Shown here: positions 1 through 8,040 of the stretch, one piece after another
Position numbering within the stretch: position 1 is the first letter of the stretch
Layout of the letters: every line of letters begins with the position of its first letter
Source of the DNA: Mesobacillus jeotgali
Lineage (GTDB): Bacteria > Bacillota > Bacilli > Bacillales > Cytobacillaceae
DNA length: 64,000 nucleotides
Reading direction: 5' to 3'
NCBI RefSeq assembly: GCF_031759225.1
Contig: NZ_CP134494.1
Span: forward strand, 2,912,501 to 2,976,500
Notes under the pieces: model-generated
What the model saw: only the letters and a program-made list of their open reading frames with translations
What the model was told of the DNA's origin: nothing
The model's database searches: none
Program-made: the position numbers and the translations under genes

Positions 1-132
1 TATCGCAAAGCTTTGCAGGAAGCTGACACAGGAACATTTTCAGGCGTGAATATCAATGAAGGTGCAGATGGAACTGCTTCTTTAGTTTCAGCAGATGGAT
101 CCGGCTTTGAGCAATATCCGGATATTTACTAA
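1..132 (+). CDS. C-terminal end of an unidentified protein
   Basis: The first 43 codons of the window are open in frame 1 and end in TAA at 130-132, directly before a strong terminator, so this is most likely the 3' end of a real gene that starts outside the window. The visible tail is small and polar, rich in Gly, Asp and Ser, and ends in FEQYPDIY; no domain can be recognised from it. It converges on mntR with the terminator between them. I could not assign a family and give no function. Confidence 0.6.
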   Translation, partial: YRKALQEADTGTFSGVNINEGADGTASLVSADGSGFEQYPDIY

Positions 133-140
133 GGAATGAA

Positions 141-178
141 TAAAAACACCTGACAGCATTTGTCAGGTGTTTATTTTT
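141..178. terminator. Bidirectional intrinsic terminator
   Basis: A 10-bp perfect stem (ACACCTGACA at 146-155 with TGTCAGGTGT at 161-170) has a 5-nt loop and is flanked by A-rich sequence on the left and T-rich on the right. It can therefore end transcripts of both the upstream plus-strand gene and mntR on the minus strand. Confidence 0.85.
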
Positions 179-599
179 ATTCTTCGTCATTTTGTTTTTG
201 GATTGCTCTTAATTCCTGGATACGGGATTGATCTTCTTCAAAGAATTGGACAAGGTCACCAATTCTGTCGATTGCATCCCAGCTTAAATGGTGTTCAATT
301 CCTTCAACATCATTATAGATATTTTCCTCTTTTACGCCGATCACCTTCAGCAATTGTTCAAGCAGTTCATGGCGGTCTACCAGCCTTTTGCCTGTTTTGT
401 ATCCTTTGGGAGTCAGTACTAGCCCCCGATATTTCTCGTAAACCACGAACTGGTCTTTATCCAGCTTCTGTACCATTTTTGTCACTGAGGAGGGATGGAC
501 AGATAATGCCTCCGCGATATCCACTACCCGGGCATATCCTTTTTGTTCTATTAAAATGAATATTTGTTCTATATAATCTTCCATACTAGGTGTTGGCAT
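177..599 (-). CDS. mntR: Manganese-responsive transcriptional regulator MntR
   Basis: A 140-residue DtxR-family repressor that senses Mn(II) and shuts off manganese uptake genes. It matches Bacillus subtilis MntR in length and nearly throughout in sequence. The N-terminal winged helix holds the recognition stretch [13 protein letters not shown] (about residues 34-46). All metal ligands known for MntR are present at the standard positions: Asp8, Glu11, His77, Glu99, Glu102 and His103; Asp8 marks a manganese-selective rather than iron-selective site. The dimerisation region ends at a short charged tail. The ATG at 599 is kept because the N-terminus then aligns with the family ([14 protein letters not shown]). 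It stands alone, with its 3' end against a shared terminator. Confidence 0.97.
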   Translation of the reverse strand: MPTPSMEDYIEQIFILIEQKGYARVVDIAEALSVHPSSVTKMVQKLDKDQFVVYEKYRGLVLTPKGYKTGKRLVDRHELLEQLLKVIGVKEENIYNDVEGIEHHLSWDAIDRIGDLVQFFEEDQSRIQELRAIQKQNDEE

Positions 600-669
600 C
601 CCATGACCTCCAATGCTTAAACAATAGCCATATTAAAGTTTACTATAGAAGGACAAGGGTGACAAGGCG

Positions 670-2847
670 CTATCCACCTTGATTGACTGGCTGTGCTGCT
701 ATATCGAACTTCAGCTTGCTGTCCTCTCCATCCCAATATAGCTTGGCGTTGAAGGTTCTGTCCTTGCTCTGGAAGCCTTCGATCACATCAGTGCTCCCTT
801 CGGCCAGCAGCTTCTTGATATTCTTTTGCGTTACTGTCTTTCCAAGGATCTGCTTGGAGAGTGTGAAGTTGCATTTTGTTTTCTGATAGTTCGAGCAGCC
901 ATAGAACGTCCCTTTGTCCACAACCATGCCATCGCATTTTTTGCATTTTCCCAGGTTAGTAGTTCGGCGGGAACGTCCCCCCTTCTTCCCGGGGACGAAA
1001 GCATTGGTCAGTTCTTCTGAAAACGTCCAGCCGGAGGACCCTTCCGATGTTTCAGCAACAAGATGTTTGATCATCTTTGAAGTCTGCTCAATGAACTGTT
1101 TGGGAGAGGCTTCTCCCTCGCCAATTTGGTGCAGCCTCTGCTCCCATTTCGCTGTCATTTCCGGTGATGCCAGTACTTGTCCACCAACGGCAGCTACGAG
1201 GATTTTCGCCTTGGCAGTCGCATATACAAGGTTCTTCCGGACTTCAATATACGCTCGATCCTTCAGCATCGTAATGATGCCCGCTCTCGTCGCTTCAGTT
1301 CCAAGACCTTCTGCTTTCATCAGGACCTTTTCGAGTTCTTTGTCTTCAATATGCTTTCCTGCCGTTTTCATCAGGGTAATCAGCTGGCCTTCAGTCAGCC
1401 TCTTTGGCGGCTGGGTCTTACTTTCCTTTACCTCTGCTTTCATTACGGTACCTGTTTCACCTTGCTGGACAGCAGGAAGCTCCGGTTCTTTATCCGAGTC
1501 TTTTTGCGGGAGTACTTTCTTCCATCCTTCGTCCAACTGGACTTTTCCCTTGGATATAAACTCCGCCCTGCCCTCCACAACTGTCTTGATCGTGGTATAT
1601 TCTGCGATATATGGACCGTAGTGGGCTGCAATCAGTGTCCTGGCCAGCAAGTCATATAACTTCAACTCGTCCCCAGACAGTCTGTTTAAATTAGGAACTT
1701 GTTCAGTTGGAATGATTGCGTAGTGATCGGTAACCTTTTTTTCATTGACATAGCGTTTGTTATTTTGAATCGATGAATTCGGCAATGGAAAAAGCTGCTG
1801 ATAATCAGGATTAGCCTGAAGTTTATTCAAGATCGCAGGAAAGCCCTCTGCTTCTCCTGGCGTTACATATCTCGAGTCAGAACGAGGATAGGATACGATT
1901 CCTCTTTGGTATAATCCTTGCAATATGTCCAGCGTCTTTTTCGGCGACATTTTAAAACGGCGATTCGCTTCCGCCTGGATTGCTGAAAGATTATAGAACA
2001 GCGGCGGCAAAAATTCTTTTTTCTCAGAGATAACTTCTGCTGCTTCTGCAGATTTTCCATCGCAGAAAGCTGCTATTTTCTCGGCCATCTCTTTTGTCTT
2101 GATCCGTGAATCTCCGTCTTTTTCCCATTTGCCGCTGTATTTCTTGCCATTGATATTGAATTTTCCGTTCACTTCCCAAAAAGGTTCTGATACAAAGTTT
2201 TCAATCTCCAGCTCGCGTTTAACAATTAATGCGAGAGTAGGAGTCTGCACTCTCCCGACTGAAAAAACATCGGAATAGCCCTTCTTTTGAAGAAGAAGTG
2301 TGTACAGTCTCGATGCGTTCATGCCGACAACCCAATCTGCACAAGCACGGGTGTACGCTTCAAAATATAAATTCTTCGTATCTGCCTCATTCAAAAGGTT
2401 TTGGAAGCCTTCCTTTATTGCTTTTGGAGTAAGCGAGGATATCCACAATCTTTTCATTGGCTTCGTGCAGTTGGCAAGGCGGAGTATATTCCTGATGATC
2501 AGTTCCCCTTCACGCCCGGCATCGCCCGCATGAATGATTTCAGACACCTGTGGATCGGTGGCGAGCTTTTTTATGATCTGGAATTGCTTTGCTTTCGATT
2601 TGACAACTTCATACTTGAAATTTTCCGGAATGATCGGGAGTGTATCAAGCGACCATTTTTTCCAGGATGAATTGTAATGCTCTGGTGCAGACAATTCCGT
2701 TAAATGGCCGATTGCCCATGAGACGTATGCACCTTTAGGGAATATCTCATTAGGAAGTATCTCGAGGAATCCATCCCTTTTTTTCATTTTAAATACGGAG
2801 GCCAGCGTTCTGCCCTGGTCAGGCTTTTCCGCAACAATCAATTTCAT
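670..2847 (-). CDS. topB: DNA topoisomerase III
   Basis: A 725-residue type IA topoisomerase that passes one DNA strand through another to decatenate and resolve recombination intermediates. The N-terminal Toprim domain carries the conserved Glu in VAEKPDQG and the acidic HAGDAGREGELI motif near residues 106-117. The strand-cleaving tyrosine is very probably Tyr320, in SYPRSDSRYVT. The SVGRVQTPTLALI segment at about 196-208 is diagnostic of the family. The C-terminus has a zinc-ribbon-like region with paired cysteines (CKKCDG then GCSNYQKTKC). Length matches B. subtilis TopB (about 727). A good AGGAGGAAA ribosome binding site precedes the ATG at 2847. It is monocistronic as far as visible. 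Confidence 0.97.
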   Translation of the reverse strand: MKLIVAEKPDQGRTLASVFKMKKRDGFLEILPNEIFPKGAYVSWAIGHLTELSAPEHYNSSWKKWSLDTLPIIPENFKYEVVKSKAKQFQIIKKLATDPQVSEIIHAGDAGREGELIIRNILRLANCTKPMKRLWISSLTPKAIKEGFQNLLNEADTKNLYFEAYTRACADWVVGMNASRLYTLLLQKKGYSDVFSVGRVQTPTLALIVKRELEIENFVSEPFWEVNGKFNINGKKYSGKWEKDGDSRIKTKEMAEKIAAFCDGKSAEAAEVISEKKEFLPPLFYNLSAIQAEANRRFKMSPKKTLDILQGLYQRGIVSYPRSDSRYVTPGEAEGFPAILNKLQANPDYQQLFPLPNSSIQNNKRYVNEKKVTDHYAIIPTEQVPNLNRLSGDELKLYDLLARTLIAAHYGPYIAEYTTIKTVVEGRAEFISKGKVQLDEGWKKVLPQKDSDKEPELPAVQQGETGTVMKAEVKESKTQPPKRLTEGQLITLMKTAGKHIEDKELEKVLMKAEGLGTEATRAGIITMLKDRAYIEVRKNLVYATAKAKILVAAVGGQVLASPEMTAKWEQRLHQIGEGEASPKQFIEQTSKMIKHLVAETSEGSSGWTFSEELTNAFVPGKKGGRSRRTTNLGKCKKCDGMVVDKGTFYGCSNYQKTKCNFTLSKQILGKTVTQKNIKKLLAEGSTDVIEGFQSKDRTFNAKLYWDGEDSKLKFDIAAQPVNQGG

Positions 2848-2989
2848 AATTTCCTCCTGAAAAACTTTTATATGTGCGTGCTTGTTAAGCTTCGACCTCT
2901 ATTTTATCTTTTTTTCGACAAAAGCGTAAAGGACTTTTATTACGGCTTTTACTACCTGCCTGCATGAAGTCTGTTTTTAACCTGTAAAA

Positions 2990-3021
2990 AATAAACAGGC
3001 AGCTGAATTGATCAGCTGCCT
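2990..3021 (-). terminator. Intrinsic terminator after the 95-residue ORF
   Basis: GGCAGCTGA at 2998-3006 pairs with TCAGCTGCC at 3012-3020. On the minus strand the stem runs into TGTTTATTTTTTA, a U-rich tail suited to ending the gene at 3030-3317. Confidence 0.75.
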
Positions 3022-3029
3022 TAAAGATA

Positions 3030-3317
3030 TTATTCCTCAAATGGTTCAACTATGTTGTTGTCATTGATGTACCAACGGTTCCTGTTAACGGCTGCCGATA
3101 CGGTTAAAATCAGCGAAGGAACCTTTTCGATCCGGACCACGATTGCCCCGACCATCTGCTGGAAAATCACGAATGACTCTCCATGGCTGAATGCTGCCCA
3201 CTGGGGACCCATGATGGCAATGGAACGGATGATTTCTTCCTTTTCAGCTTGCTCAAGTGAAAGATGTTGAGAAAAAATAATTATCCAATCCTCATCACCT
3301 ATCGAAAAGCGGTACAT
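3030..3317 (-). CDS. Conserved hypothetical protein, 95 residues
   Basis: A real-looking short gene: its ATG is preceded by AAGGGTGAGGG and it ends in a proper terminator. The product is soluble, with an N-terminal MYRFSIGDEDWIIIFSQH stretch and alternating hydrophobic positions that suggest a small mixed alpha/beta fold. There is no signal peptide, membrane segment or metal-binding cluster. I do not recognise the family. It sits between the HD-GYP gene and topB on the same strand, 60 bp downstream of the HD-GYP gene, so it may be co-transcribed with it. Confidence 0.65.
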   Translation of the reverse strand: MYRFSIGDEDWIIIFSQHLSLEQAEKEEIIRSIAIMGPQWAAFSHGESFVIFQQMVGAIVVRIEKVPSLILTVSAAVNRNRWYINDNNIVEPFEE

Positions 3318-3377
3318 GCCCTCACCCTTTTAATTCATCATCATTGACTAATAAAAGATATGAAGTGCAACTGAAGA

Positions 3378-4364
3378 TTATACCCCTACGATTGAATCAT
3401 TTAATACTCTTGAAATTCTCAAGCCGCGATTTAGACGCAGGTCAACGAGTGTGTCTCCGGTTTTGATCAGTGCCCTTAACGGCTCGAATGGATCAACCAT
3501 CAGGATTGTCCCCTCCTCACCATCGCTCAGAAGAACACGTCTTCCGACAAGGCTGTCCATGATCCTGAACAGGAAAACGAGCATGATCCTCGGATCGAAT
3601 TTTCCGAATACATCGTTTTGCATCTGGGATATAACAATATGGAAAGGTTCCGCCTGATGATAGACCCTTGAAGATGACATCGCATGGTACACATCAGCAA
3701 TGGCGACGATTTTAGCAAGCTCGTCTATCTTTTCGCTGCGAAGGCTGAACGGATAGCCTCCGCCATCCTCACGTTCATGGTGCTGCAGGGCAATCAGCGC
3801 GACTCTTTCATTTAGTTCTGGGATATCCTTCAACATCCGGTATCCATACACGGTATGGCGTTTCATTTCGTTGTATTCTTCCTGTGTAAGCCTGCCTGGC
3901 TTGTTCAATATATTGGCAGGGATACGAGCTTTCCCTATATCATGAAGTGTCGCTCCCAAAGCAAGGTCATGCAGCTCCGATTGGTCCAAATTCAGCCATT
4001 TCCCTATCAATGTAGAGATGATGCCAACACAGACTGAGTGCCTGTAGGTATACTCATCTTGCGTCTTTAGCTCGTAGAAAAGGTGATAGATATGTGGAAT
4101 TTCAGCTGCCTGCCTGATGACAGGCATGATTTCATTCTTGATTTCGCTAACAGGAACAACTCCTGTCTTTGCCACGATATCGAAGATCTCTTCCATTTGC
4201 ATGGAGGCATCGTCGATTTTCTTTGAAATATAATCAATCTTTTTATCTACTGCAATCTGAGGTGTGTGGTCCTGGATGGCATGGCCATTCCTGATTGTAT
4301 CCAATAATGCATCAATTTGATGGTCAGTCAAGGACGTCAACGTGGATGGAGTGGTCTTCTTCAT
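3378..4364 (-). CDS. HD-GYP domain protein, putative cyclic-di-GMP phosphodiesterase
   Basis: A 328-residue protein with an HD-GYP domain at about residues 90-250. Visible signature residues are the HD pair in LHDIGKARIP, then HH in LQHHEREDGGGYPFSL, where GYP is intact, and the downstream AIADVYHAM motif. Enzymes of this class hydrolyse cyclic-di-GMP to pGpG or GMP. The first ~90 residues are helical and match no known sensor; the last ~70 form a small tail without recognisable domain. There are no membrane segments, so it should be cytosolic. It is transcribed divergently from cspA. Activity on c-di-GMP is a family inference, since some HD-GYP-like proteins act on other nucleotides. Confidence 0.85.
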   Translation of the reverse strand: MKKTTPSTLTSLTDHQIDALLDTIRNGHAIQDHTPQIAVDKKIDYISKKIDDASMQMEEIFDIVAKTGVVPVSEIKNEIMPVIRQAAEIPHIYHLFYELKTQDEYTYRHSVCVGIISTLIGKWLNLDQSELHDLALGATLHDIGKARIPANILNKPGRLTQEEYNEMKRHTVYGYRMLKDIPELNERVALIALQHHEREDGGGYPFSLRSEKIDELAKIVAIADVYHAMSSSRVYHQAEPFHIVISQMQNDVFGKFDPRIMLVFLFRIMDSLVGRRVLLSDGEEGTILMVDPFEPLRALIKTGDTLVDLRLNRGLRISRVLNDSIVGV

Positions 4365-4542
4365 TCGTACCCTCCTCTAAGCTTATAATAGACTACTCAC
4401 TCTCTCATCAGCCTTAATGTGAGTATTTATAAGAAAATAATAACAAATATTTCCGGAAATAGGAACAAAAGCTGTGTGAATTTCAATTTATTTCAAATTG
4501 ACATAATTTTAAGATTATTTAGTTTGTAATACGCTTACATTC

Positions 4543-4572
4543 TTGACTGAATCCTTCCCGATATTGTATATT
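4543..4572 (+). promoter_or_regulatory. Likely sigma-A promoter of cspA
   Basis: TTGACT at 4543-4548 and TATATT at 4567-4572 are separated by 18 bp. This would give a leader of roughly 110 nt before the cspA start, in line with the long structured leaders usual for cold-shock genes. The rest of the 328-bp gap back to the HD-GYP gene (4365-4692) is AT-rich and must also hold the promoter of that divergent gene; nothing else stands out there. Confidence 0.5.
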
Positions 4573-4692
4573 TAATACATCATTTAATAGAATATATTTG
4601 CCATGTCAAAACTGCAGGTGTATCCATTAGATGATAATATTCAACTTTGGCACATATTTTGTGTCGCGAAAGACATGGGAGGAAAGTTTAAC

Positions 4693-4893
4693 ATGCAAAA
4701 CGGTAAAGTAAAATGGTTCAACAATGAAAAAGGTTTCGGTTTTATCGAAGTAGAAGGCGGAGACGATGTATTCGTTCACTTCTCAGCAATCCAGGGCGAC
4801 GGCTATAAGTCATTAGAAGAAGGTCAGGAAGTTTCTTTCGAAATCGTCGAAGGAAATCGTGGACCACAAGCTGCTAACGTAGTAAAACTATAA
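4693..4893 (+). CDS. Cold-shock protein, CspA/CspB family
   Basis: A 66-residue single cold-shock domain, an RNA chaperone that melts mRNA secondary structure at low temperature. Both RNA-binding motifs are present: the RNP1 motif KGFGFIEV (about 13-20) and the RNP2 motif VFVHFSAI (about 26-33). An open frame extends 30 codons further upstream to an ATG at 4603, but that extension does not look like the family. The ATG at 4693 has GGGAGGAAAG at the right distance and gives the standard 66-residue protein. Which csp paralogue this is cannot be decided from sequence alone, so no symbol is given. It ends in a very strong terminator. Confidence 0.95.
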   Translation: MQNGKVKWFNNEKGFGFIEVEGGDDVFVHFSAIQGDGYKSLEEGQEVSFEIVEGNRGPQAANVVKL

Positions 4894-4904
4894 TTAAAAA
4901 AGTT

Positions 4905-4936
4905 TAAGGCTGGCGCCTGGCGCCAGCCTTTTTTGA
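4905..4936 (+). terminator. Intrinsic terminator of cspA
   Basis: A very stable GC-rich stem, AAGGCTGGCGC at 4906-4916 with GCGCCAGCCTT closing at about 4930, is followed by a run of T residues. A-richness on the other side lets it work in reverse as well. Confidence 0.9.
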
Positions 4937-4961
4937 TTTATTTTATTTTAACTTGATTATG

Positions 4962-5254
4962 GACATTTAGGCATCGCGCTTCTTCAGAAATGTCTATAAA
5001 AGGCTCTATATTAGACATTTTAACTTTGGTCTCCAGCTGAAATGTCCATTAAAAGAACTTTCTTAGACATTTTGGCTTTGGTCTTCCACTGAAATGTCCA
5101 TTAAAGGCTCTTTCTTAGACGTTTTGCCTTCGAATCTCCGTTGAAATGTCCATTAAAAGAACTTTCTTAGACATTTTGGCTGTTGTCTTCCACTGAAATG
5201 TCCATTAAATGCTCTTTCTTAGACATATTGGCTTCGACCATTCACTGAAATGTC
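4962..5254. repeat. Array of a 7-bp word alternating in orientation every 26 bp (52-bp unit)
   Basis: The words GACATTT and AAATGTC, reverse complements of each other, alternate at exactly 26-bp steps. They start at 4962, 4988, 5014, 5040, 5066, 5092, 5118, 5144, 5170, 5196, 5222 and 5248. Copies at 5118 (GACGTTT) and 5222 (GACATAT) carry single substitutions. The spacers are similar between units, so the whole can be read as more than five 52-bp tandem units, and no indels break the phase. It fills the gap between convergent cspA and ypeQ. No coding frame runs through it. As RNA, each unit could form a 7-bp stem with a 19-nt loop; as DNA it offers evenly phased sites. Confidence 0.9.
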
Positions 5255-5281
5255 TATAAAAGTTTTACCATCCTATCCACT

Positions 5282-5455
5282 CTAAAGTTTTTGCCCGCAG
5301 TTTTTTATTTTTTCCCCAACGGTGCATTCTTTGATGCAGAACCGGTGGGCATGTCTTTTACCTTTTTCTTGCCGGTGGTGCTTTTTGAGGAAGCAGCCAT
5401 TGCAGTATGTAGTGAGCAATGTTTCTACCTCGGCAAGGACTTCATTACGCGTCAC
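5282..5455 (-). CDS. ypeQ: Small zinc-finger protein YpeQ
   Basis: A 57-residue protein starting at GTG (5455) with AGGCGG seven bases upstream; an in-frame stop further upstream leaves no other start. It holds four cysteines, as CNGC in the first half and C-x4-C in HRFCIKECTVG, plus several histidines, consistent with one structural zinc. Sequence and position match B. subtilis YpeQ. It follows ypeP by 24 bp on the same strand, so the two probably form one transcript. Its job is not known. Confidence 0.85.
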   Translation of the reverse strand: MTRNEVLAEVETLLTTYCNGCFLKKHHRQEKGKRHAHRFCIKECTVGEKIKNCGQKL

Positions 5456-5479
5456 TGAATTACCGCCTTTCCCTCCTGT

Positions 5480-6136
5480 TTATAATATTTGCATTTTACT
5501 GTTGATCATTTTACCCTGCAGTGCCTGTGTCGCCAATTTATCCGCCTCTTTATTTTCTTTTCTGCCTACCGGATTGTATCTTGGATGCAAACCAAGCTCT
5601 TTAATTTTATTTTCGATCCTGTCGAGCCAGCGGTTGAGGGTTTCTTCATAACATGGCCACTCTCCCTCTAGCTGCTTGAGAACCACCTGTGAATCCCCTT
5701 TTATCTCACAGGTCATGTTCTTAACACCCATTTCCTCAAGGATGGTTAGGGCAAAATAAAGAGCAGCATATTCTGCTTCATTGTTCGTTTCAAGCTCATC
5801 GAACACTTCATTGGCTCGCAGTCTGTATTTTTTCTTTCCTTGCTTGAAGTAGATTATGGTGCCGAGTCCTGCTTTATGATTAAAGTTATCAAAACCGCCG
5901 TCAAAATAAACAGTAAGGTCATGAGGCTCTTCTTCCACTTCTTCAAGAAGCTTGCGCATTTCCTTTAATGTCCACGAAGTGCCGATTTCATCTATAAAAG
6001 AAATCTTTCCAGCTTTACCTGATTTATCTAACTCTTCACCGGCCTGGAGTGCATGCTCACCATCGAGAAAATCCGAGTGGAACAGGATGGGTTCTATTCC
6101 TTTTGCTTTATATTCCCATTCTAATTTATACTTCAT
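5480..6136 (-). CDS. ypeP: RNase H-like protein YpeP
   Basis: A 218-residue protein with an N-terminal region of about 70 residues and a C-terminal RNase H fold. The four acidic positions of RNase HI catalysis can be seen: Asp in VYFDGG, Glu in NNEAEYAAL, Asp in KGDSQVVL and Asp in NKEADKLA. This implies metal-dependent cleavage of RNA in RNA-DNA hybrids, although the B. subtilis homologue is reported to be weak or inactive. The protein has no signal or membrane segment. It lies immediately upstream of ypeQ and is divergent from ypdQ, a second RNase H-like gene; the pairing is conserved in Bacillus, but ypdP, which lies between them in B. subtilis, is absent here. Confidence 0.88.
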   Translation of the reverse strand: MKYKLEWEYKAKGIEPILFHSDFLDGEHALQAGEELDKSGKAGKISFIDEIGTSWTLKEMRKLLEEVEEEPHDLTVYFDGGFDNFNHKAGLGTIIYFKQGKKKYRLRANEVFDELETNNEAEYAALYFALTILEEMGVKNMTCEIKGDSQVVLKQLEGEWPCYEETLNRWLDRIENKIKELGLHPRYNPVGRKENKEADKLATQALQGKMINSKMQIL

Positions 6137-6332
6137 GAATTTTCCCCCGCTTTCTGAATCTGTTTTCGCTCCGCCAATAGATTATTTTTAGTTATCTTAC
6201 CCATTTTCAGACCACGTTACAATGAAAAAGGGACGATGATTCGGTTTTGGTTATAGTATATTTTTATTATAAAATATCGCTCCTATTATGATACACTAAC
6301 TATTATCTGTACAAACCAACCGGGAGTGATCT

Positions 6333-6743
6333 TTGTTGTTCGAAGTTTATATTGATGGAGCAAGTGCTGGCAACCCTGGTCCAAGCGGTGCTGGCATTTT
6401 TATAAAAGGAGAAGGGGAAGTTTTCAGGTATTCCATTCCTCTTGGGGTCATGTCTAACCATGAAGCTGAATATCATGCATTTATAAAAGCATTGGAGATT
6501 TGCCATGATAAGGGTTTCAGTGTGGTATCATTCAGGACCGATTCACAGCTCGTAAATGCAGCAGTAGAAAAGGAGTTCGTCAAAAACAAGCTTTACGCCC
6601 CTCTTCTGGAAAAAGCAATGGAGCTTGCCGGGCAATTTGATTTGTTTTTCATGAAATGGATTCCATCGAGTGAAAATAAAACAGCAGACGAACTGGCAAG
6701 GAAGGCTGTAAGGGAGAACAACATGAAAGGAACAGAAGACTAA
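6333..6743 (+). CDS. ypdQ: RNase HI-like protein YpdQ
   Basis: A 136-residue minimal RNase H domain. The catalytic set is intact: Asp8 in VYIDGASAGNPG, Glu in NHEAEYHAF, Asp in FRTDSQLV and Asp in KTADELARKA. It lacks the basic protrusion of E. coli RNase HI, as is usual for this Bacillus group. The start is TTG at 6333, placed by GGGAGTG about five bases upstream; a second TTG follows immediately at 6336. It is followed after one base by the EamA exporter gene, so the two are probably cotranscribed. Whether it removes R-loops in vivo is not shown by sequence; a dedicated RNase HII or HIII is expected elsewhere. Confidence 0.88.
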   Translation: MLFEVYIDGASAGNPGPSGAGIFIKGEGEVFRYSIPLGVMSNHEAEYHAFIKALEICHDKGFSVVSFRTDSQLVNAAVEKEFVKNKLYAPLLEKAMELAGQFDLFFMKWIPSSENKTADELARKAVRENNMKGTED

Positions 6744-6744
6744 T

Positions 6745-7683
6745 ATGAAAGCATCAACCTTTGCGGATTTAAGCTTACTATTCGTAGCCCTTATCTGGGG
6801 CGCCACATTCGTTCTTGTGCAAAATGCTATTTCTTTTCTCGAGCCACAATCCTTCAATGCAGTCCGCTTTGCCTTCGCAGCAATCCTGTTAGGACTCTGG
6901 CTTTTGTTTTTTGAAAAAGAACAGCTAAAAAAGCTGGATAAGAAATTACTATTGTCTGGGATCATGCTGGGTTTCTGGCTGTTCATCGGCTACGCTTTCC
7001 AGACATTAGGATTGTTGTATACGACATCATCCAAGGCGGGCTTTATCACTGGATTGAGTGTTGTACTCGTACCATTGTTAATGCTCGTGATCTTGAAACA
7101 GCGGCCCAGTTTGAACTCGATAGCTGGTGTTTCAGCAGCAACTGCGGGCCTCTATCTTTTAACGATGTCAGATGTGTCCAGCCTTAATATCGGAGATGCT
7201 TTCGTGCTTATTTGTGCCGCAGGTTTTGCACTGCACATCGTTTTTACCGGAAAATTCAGCAGCAGTTTTCCAACACTCCTTTTAACGACGGTCCAAATCG
7301 CAACAGTAGCGGCATTATCAGCAATTTCAGCTGTCTTTTTTGAGGATTGGAAAAGGGCATTCAACCCTGAGGTCATCTTTTCAGCGAATGTTGTGGTAGC
7401 CCTGCTGGTTACATCTATTCTTGCGACTGCATTGGCATTTTTTATCCAGACGAATTTCCAGAAACATACGACAGCTACTCGAGTTGCCTTGATCTTTGCA
7501 ATGGAACCTGTTTTCGCGGCAATCACGGCTTACTTCTGGGCAGATGAGCGCCTGGCGTATAGTGCCCTTGCCGGTTGTGTACTAATATTTGCCGGTATGG
7601 TATTCGCGGAATTGCCCCCTGGCAAATTTGAAAGATTTGTTCGTAAACTATTCCCTAAAAAAGAGGCTGATTTCAAAGCATAG
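6745..7683 (+). CDS. EamA-family (DMT superfamily) transporter
   Basis: A 312-residue inner-membrane protein with two homologous EamA halves and about ten hydrophobic helices, opening with LSLLFVALIWGATFVLVQNA. The second half shows LIFAMEPVFAAITAYFW, typical of the family. Members export metabolites, amino acids or drugs, and the substrate cannot be read from sequence. The C-terminus is basic (VRKLFPKKEADFKA), consistent with a cytoplasmic end. It begins one base after ypdQ. The last codons are part of a terminator stem shared with the convergent gene at 7705-7998. Confidence 0.9.
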   Translation: MKASTFADLSLLFVALIWGATFVLVQNAISFLEPQSFNAVRFAFAAILLGLWLLFFEKEQLKKLDKKLLLSGIMLGFWLFIGYAFQTLGLLYTTSSKAGFITGLSVVLVPLLMLVILKQRPSLNSIAGVSAATAGLYLLTMSDVSSLNIGDAFVLICAAGFALHIVFTGKFSSSFPTLLLTTVQIATVAALSAISAVFFEDWKRAFNPEVIFSANVVVALLVTSILATALAFFIQTNFQKHTTATRVALIFAMEPVFAAITAYFWADERLAYSALAGCVLIFAGMVFAELPPGKFERFVRKLFPKKEADFKA

Positions 7684-7705
7684 TGCTTTGGAACCAGCCT
7701 CTTCT
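7657..7705. terminator. Terminator overlapping the transporter 3' end
   Basis: AAGAGGCTG at 7661-7669 pairs with CAGCCTCTT at 7695-7703, with additional inner pairing (CAAAGCA with TGCTTTG). On the minus strand the stem is followed by TTTTTTA, so its main role is ending the minus-strand gene, while part of it encodes the C-terminus of the plus-strand transporter. Confidence 0.8.
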
Positions 7706-7998
7706 CATACGGCCAAAAGCTCGATTTTTTTAATGAACTGCAATGCTGCTTTGCGGGAATGAATTTTATTGGAAGCGAAGGTTTCCAAGAGCGAAATATA
7801 AAAGCTGCCATCAAACCCTTTCTGAGCCTTAAGGGTGATTTCTATGGCTGTATTTGTGAGTTCATCGGTAGAATTTGTATATTGCTGACCGAAATAAATA
7901 AAACCGATGGCGTCCTCACGCAACTGGAACCCTTTGCTCTTCAAATGAAGCAAGTAATCTTCAACTGTCCGCACTGACTGAATCAATCCTCTCTTCAA
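7705..7998 (-). CDS. DUF6123-like small protein
   Basis: A 97-residue soluble protein beginning MKRGLIQSVRTVEDYLLHLK and continuing with EDAIGFIYFGQQYT, then helices rich in Leu and Lys. I recognise it, tentatively, as the DUF6123 family of Bacillus, for which no function is known. No cysteine cluster, signal peptide or membrane helix is present. It converges on the EamA transporter, with which it shares the terminator, and lies about 40 bp downstream of yuiD on the same strand, so it may be read from the yuiD promoter. Confidence 0.65.
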   Translation of the reverse strand: MKRGLIQSVRTVEDYLLHLKSKGFQLREDAIGFIYFGQQYTNSTDELTNTAIEITLKAQKGFDGSFYISLLETFASNKIHSRKAALQFIKKIELLAV

Positions 7999-8040
7999 GC
8001 CGACTTCTAGTAAAATTTTACCGCAATATTCGAGCTTTTT

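Noticed and set aside
914..1621. 235-codon plus-strand ORF inside topB
   Set aside because: It lies entirely antisense to topB, which has full-length conserved domains; the product is low-complexity Ser/Pro-rich with no start signal.
4603..4692. 30-codon N-terminal extension of the cold-shock protein
   Set aside because: No ribosome binding site before 4603, the extension does not match the family, and GGGAGGAAAG directly precedes the standard start at 4693.
4962..5254. CRISPR array
   Set aside because: The spacers are themselves repeated and only 19 bp, there are no unique spacers, the words alternate in orientation and no cas genes are nearby. The same holds for the array at 18748-19110.
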